From positions 14,952,047 to 15,016,046 of the forward strand of contig NC_135179.1 in NCBI RefSeq assembly GCF_041146795.1: a DNA stretch of 64,000 nt, in the 5' to 3' direction. This document shows, piece by piece, positions 60,731 through 64,000 of this stretch (the stretch's first letter is position 1; each line of letters opens with the position of its first letter). The position numbers and the translations under genes were made by a program. The notes under the pieces are model-generated. The model made no database searches and was not told the DNA's origin. It saw only the letters and a program-made list of their open reading frames with translations. This DNA comes from Maylandia zebra (Eukaryota > Chordata > Actinopteri > Cichliformes > Cichlidae).

Positions 60731-62191
60731 AAAACGCAGACAAGCAAAATCTTGAAAAACAAGATGGTTTTTCATGGACTTAAAACTCAAGCTATAACAT
60801 TAGAGGTGCAGATGGGTACATCATTGCTGGAAGTTCAATTTTAGCTAACACAGAGATATAAAGATGGAAATAGTCTCGTCTGATTCTCAGCAAAGAGGCT
60901 TATTTTTAAATGTCAAACATTTTATATCACTGGCATTAAACTTAAAACTTTAAATATGTGACCTCAGATAGCATTAAGACAGAAGGCTTAGGCCTCCCTG
61001 TGTAAAGTAGCAGTGAGGGATATTAAGATTTGGCTCCATGTCTGCATTGAGAAAGAGACAAGATTCTACTGTAACTCCTTTAATAAGTTGTCATTAGTTT
61101 GTTCTATAATGCATTACTTATAAGCTTTGCAGATTTTATGACTTTTTATTGTTTATTGTTGTAAAGTGGAGATGGCTATACGTACGCTAACATATTGTTG
61201 GCTATCTAAAGACACTTGTTGTTCTCACATTGTGCAGATGAAGCTGTGATCACAATATCCTGTCGTTTTGCTGTATCCCATCATTTATGTTTCCCAAATT
61301 TCCAAGAAAATAGAGGGAAACGTGACAGTATCCTACAGAGGCTGACTCATGAAACTGAACTCATTGTTCTCTCTTGGCTACTCTGCGCGCCACTATCCGC
61401 TATCGCATCTTACCAGTGGCATCGGAAACAAAAAGACTCAAAAGTATCGATTTCTATTGGTGCCTTTAATCTTAAATGACAGGTCTCTGTGAGTGCCATT
61501 ATCTCAAAGAAGCTACAATGAACTCCATTGATTAATTTTGTCTTTTGAAATAGTGGTCTTGAGTCCAGTAAGTATACTTCTTTTGTGCTGATACAGAGAA
61601 TCGATATATGGCCCTTTGTAATATTGTACTGGTTTTTTTTCCTTCAGTCAACTTCTTCCTCCACTCAGATTTCATTGAGTCTTGGAAATGATGTAGTCAG
61701 ATAAAAAAAAAGTCTGTCAACAGAATGCACACTGGCATGTTCACAATAGAATCAATTTATTTCACTTACTCTTTCTTCTGATGCCATTTATGAGCATCAC
61801 CTTTATCATACTGTCGTCCTCCTACAGATTTTTGATGCCAAAAGATTTTAGATGTAAGTACACAGCGATGCAGTTGGAGCGTGGTAAACTATGCTGCAGT
61901 GCAGACCACTCCATTATACCTTGGAGAACTGGGAATTGGAGTAAAGGGACTGAGTTATATGAAAGGAGCTGTGCATTTTAGACCTTCAAGCTGATAAATT
62001 AAACCTTCATAAGTGGAGATTGACAGCTCAGCTGCCTTCTGTGCTTGGGGAATTCTTGAGGAAGTGCTGCAAAATGCTATACCTGTGTCCCTGAGCTGCA
62101 GTGCAGGGTCAGCGCTGGAGGTGGCCACCTCAACTAGGTGTAAAATGGCCAGTAAATCACAGGCAAAACAGGACAGTGCTATTGTGTGAGT

Positions 62192-62193
<2 letters not shown>
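60731..62193. other. No gene recognised
   Basis: AT-rich; no features supported. Confidence 0.4.

Positions 62194-62272
<79 letters not shown>
62194..62272. repeat. (GT)n microsatellite
   Basis: About 39 uninterrupted units, the longest simple repeat in the window. Confidence 0.93.
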
Positions 62273-62274
<2 letters not shown>

Positions 62275-64000
62275 CTGAGCGGAGAATGTGTGTAATCTTT
62301 CGCATTTCAATGCGCTTCATCCTGAGAGTCCCGTCTCCACAATGAATGCATGATCAGCCAGGAGATTATGTGCTTTCGGGTATCAGGGTACTTTGTGCGC
62401 TGCTGTATGTTTGTGCTTATTTTTATGCCAACATTTACGTGTGCATGTGTGTATTTTCGTGAGTGCGTGCAGGTCACCCTGAAGCTGCCAGACCAGATGT
62501 GCAGGAGTCTGGACTGTGTGGAGTGATGAGTGGCTCTCTAGCTGACTCTGCAGACTTGGAACAATGCACACAGGTCTCTCCAACTAATGAGCTCTCTATA
62601 TAGAGAGCATACAGAGAGAGGCTCAACTCTGCCTACAGTTTCAATCAGGGCCTCCATATCTGGCGAGCTGAGCTTTTTCTGCTTGTGCTGGCACTGGACC
62701 AAGGAACCTGATACAAAATGCAAATCAGCATCCAGTACCTGAGGTGGTTCCATTTAGTTTGTGTCACAAGGTGGAGAGTGACAGGTTCTTTGGATCAGGA
62801 TGGAGTAGGCTAAGGAATGCAGAAACAGCTAGGCTATTTTTGTCTAGACTTTCTAACACATAGGAATACACAGAGCCTTGCTTCCCCAGATTTTGTTGCA
62901 GAGCACTTTGTATAACTGGGACAGCAACCAAAATCTATTAAAAAAATTCAAATAACAAATTTCTAACAATAAAGTTTAAATGATTCATTGAAACAACACT
63001 GTGTCACATTTATAAATCAGAGCGCAAGGACAAAAACGAATAATATGTTTCAACATTGCAAGCCTGTTGTATAGGAAAGTTCTGCTCCCCGATGGGCTTT
63101 TAAAACCGACTCCAACTAATATAGGTTACAGGGGCAGAGAATGACGCAGCGCCCCTTGGGGCAAGTGTCCAGACTTCTTACGGAGAAATGACTCTACATT
63201 ATTCATTTCACCTCTAATGTCTTTGTTTCGCAACAGTGCCTGAAGCAGAGCAGTACCACTACCTTGACTCTGAGACTTCCAATGGGAAGCTTCTAGAAAT
63301 ATCTGATAAGCTCACTTGGTGCTTTGAAAAAAAAAAAAAAAACAGCTAGAAAAGGATTTTTTTGTTTGCTGGAAATATGCAATAAAAAGTGCTGTGCTAA
63401 CGGTGTCTTGTCATGATTAGAAGCAAGCAGGGAAAAAGCTTTATCATCACTACTAGCAGCATAATAAAACAGGACATGAGCTGAAATCTAGCCTTCCCAG
63501 TAATAAGCATGACTCTAATGAGACCGGGAATTGTGGGCTTTTAACCTTGAGTAAATGTTTTTACCTGCCTTGTAGTTTTTAACCTCAGGGGAAACAGCAG
63601 AAAACACCACATCACATGTTTTTTGGACTTCCAGGTACATTAAGACATATCCAAGGTAGGATTTTTTTTTTGCACAACAGGCAGTTTAGAATGCAAATCT
63701 TCTCTTATGCTAGAAATCATAGCCTGGTAGCAATGTCATAAAATATTCATTTTTTTTTTTACAGGAATCCTATTCTATGGTGGTGCAAAATCCTCCGCTT
63801 CTGAGAGAGAAGTACAAAGATAGACTCACATACCCTACAGTCTTCCTCTGCCATATCATGTACCTGTCAGGGAAATTACAAAGACTCGTGAGCTCATGTC
63901 AAATTTTCAAACGCCTAACCTTTTTGTTTTAGGTTTGTGTTTCTGTGGCAGCACTAAATATATGAGATGCCCTCTAGTATTGTACAAGCTTTCCGTTTTG
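62273..64000. other. No gene recognised to window end
   Basis: It contains an 18-bp perfect palindrome, GCTCTCTATATAGAGAGC, at 62591-62608 and an A-run at 63326-63341. A minus-strand CAG/ATGGCAGAGGAAGACTG/GTATG-like arrangement near 63827-63868 mimics a tiny first exon, but nothing downstream supports it. Confidence 0.4.

Noticed and set aside
61955..62320. 121-codon minus-strand frame with Thr-His repeats
   Set aside because: Driven by the (GT)n microsatellite.
63827..63868. Minus-strand mini exon reading MAEEDC between CAG and GTATG
   Set aside because: Splice-like signals alone; no continuing exon was found.

Overview
This is a piece of teleost nuclear genome, probably percomorph. The evidence is intron-split vertebrate genes, dense microsatellites, Tc1-, hAT- and pogo/Tigger-type transposon remnants, LINE fragments and a tRNA-derived SINE of the kind common in spiny-rayed fish. 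No operons, CRISPR arrays or viral genes were seen. The species cannot be fixed from the sequence.

Three genes are reconstructed exon by exon. Every splice site uses GT/AG and every junction keeps the frame. (1) smndc1 (SPF30), plus strand, CDS 4724-9538, five coding exons, 238 aa: a Tudor-domain splicing factor. (2) mxi1, minus strand, CDS 17903-12068, six coding exons, 270 aa: a MAX-binding bHLH-zipper repressor, here with the first exon of the long (MXI1-0-like) isoform. (3) add3 (gamma-adducin), minus strand, CDS 40458-24268, fourteen coding exons, 694 aa: a spectrin-actin junction protein ending in the MARCKS-related basic tail. The order and orientation (smndc1 converging on mxi1, with add3 upstream of mxi1 on the same strand) match the human 10q25 block ADD3-MXI1-SMNDC1.

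Layout: 1-4.2 kb is repeats (a retroposed insert with target-site duplication, a LINE tail, a hAT MITE with an exact 8-bp duplication, a Tc1 remnant). 4.2-10.0 kb is smndc1. 10.0-10.3 kb is the gap between two convergent 3' ends. 10.3-18.2 kb is mxi1. 18.2-22.8 kb is intergenic with a Tc1 remnant. 22.8-43.3 kb is add3, including a pogo/Tigger-like element with an internal hairpin, a BED-type hAT remnant and a putative noncoding first exon near 43.2 kb. From 43.5 to 64 kb I find no gene, only microsatellites, a LINE fragment and dispersed repeats. This is either intergenic or a distal 5' intron or regulatory territory of add3.

The three genes do not form a pathway; they are neighbours by conserved synteny. 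I found no convincing undescribed biological system. The most interesting items are structural: dated transposon insertions, a 96-nt in-frame add3 cassette exon, a duplicated coding fragment in the add3 3' UTR, a periodic repeat in the mxi1 3' UTR, and paired hairpins in the add3 5' intron. All identifications come from reading the sequence and from family knowledge; no database search was run.
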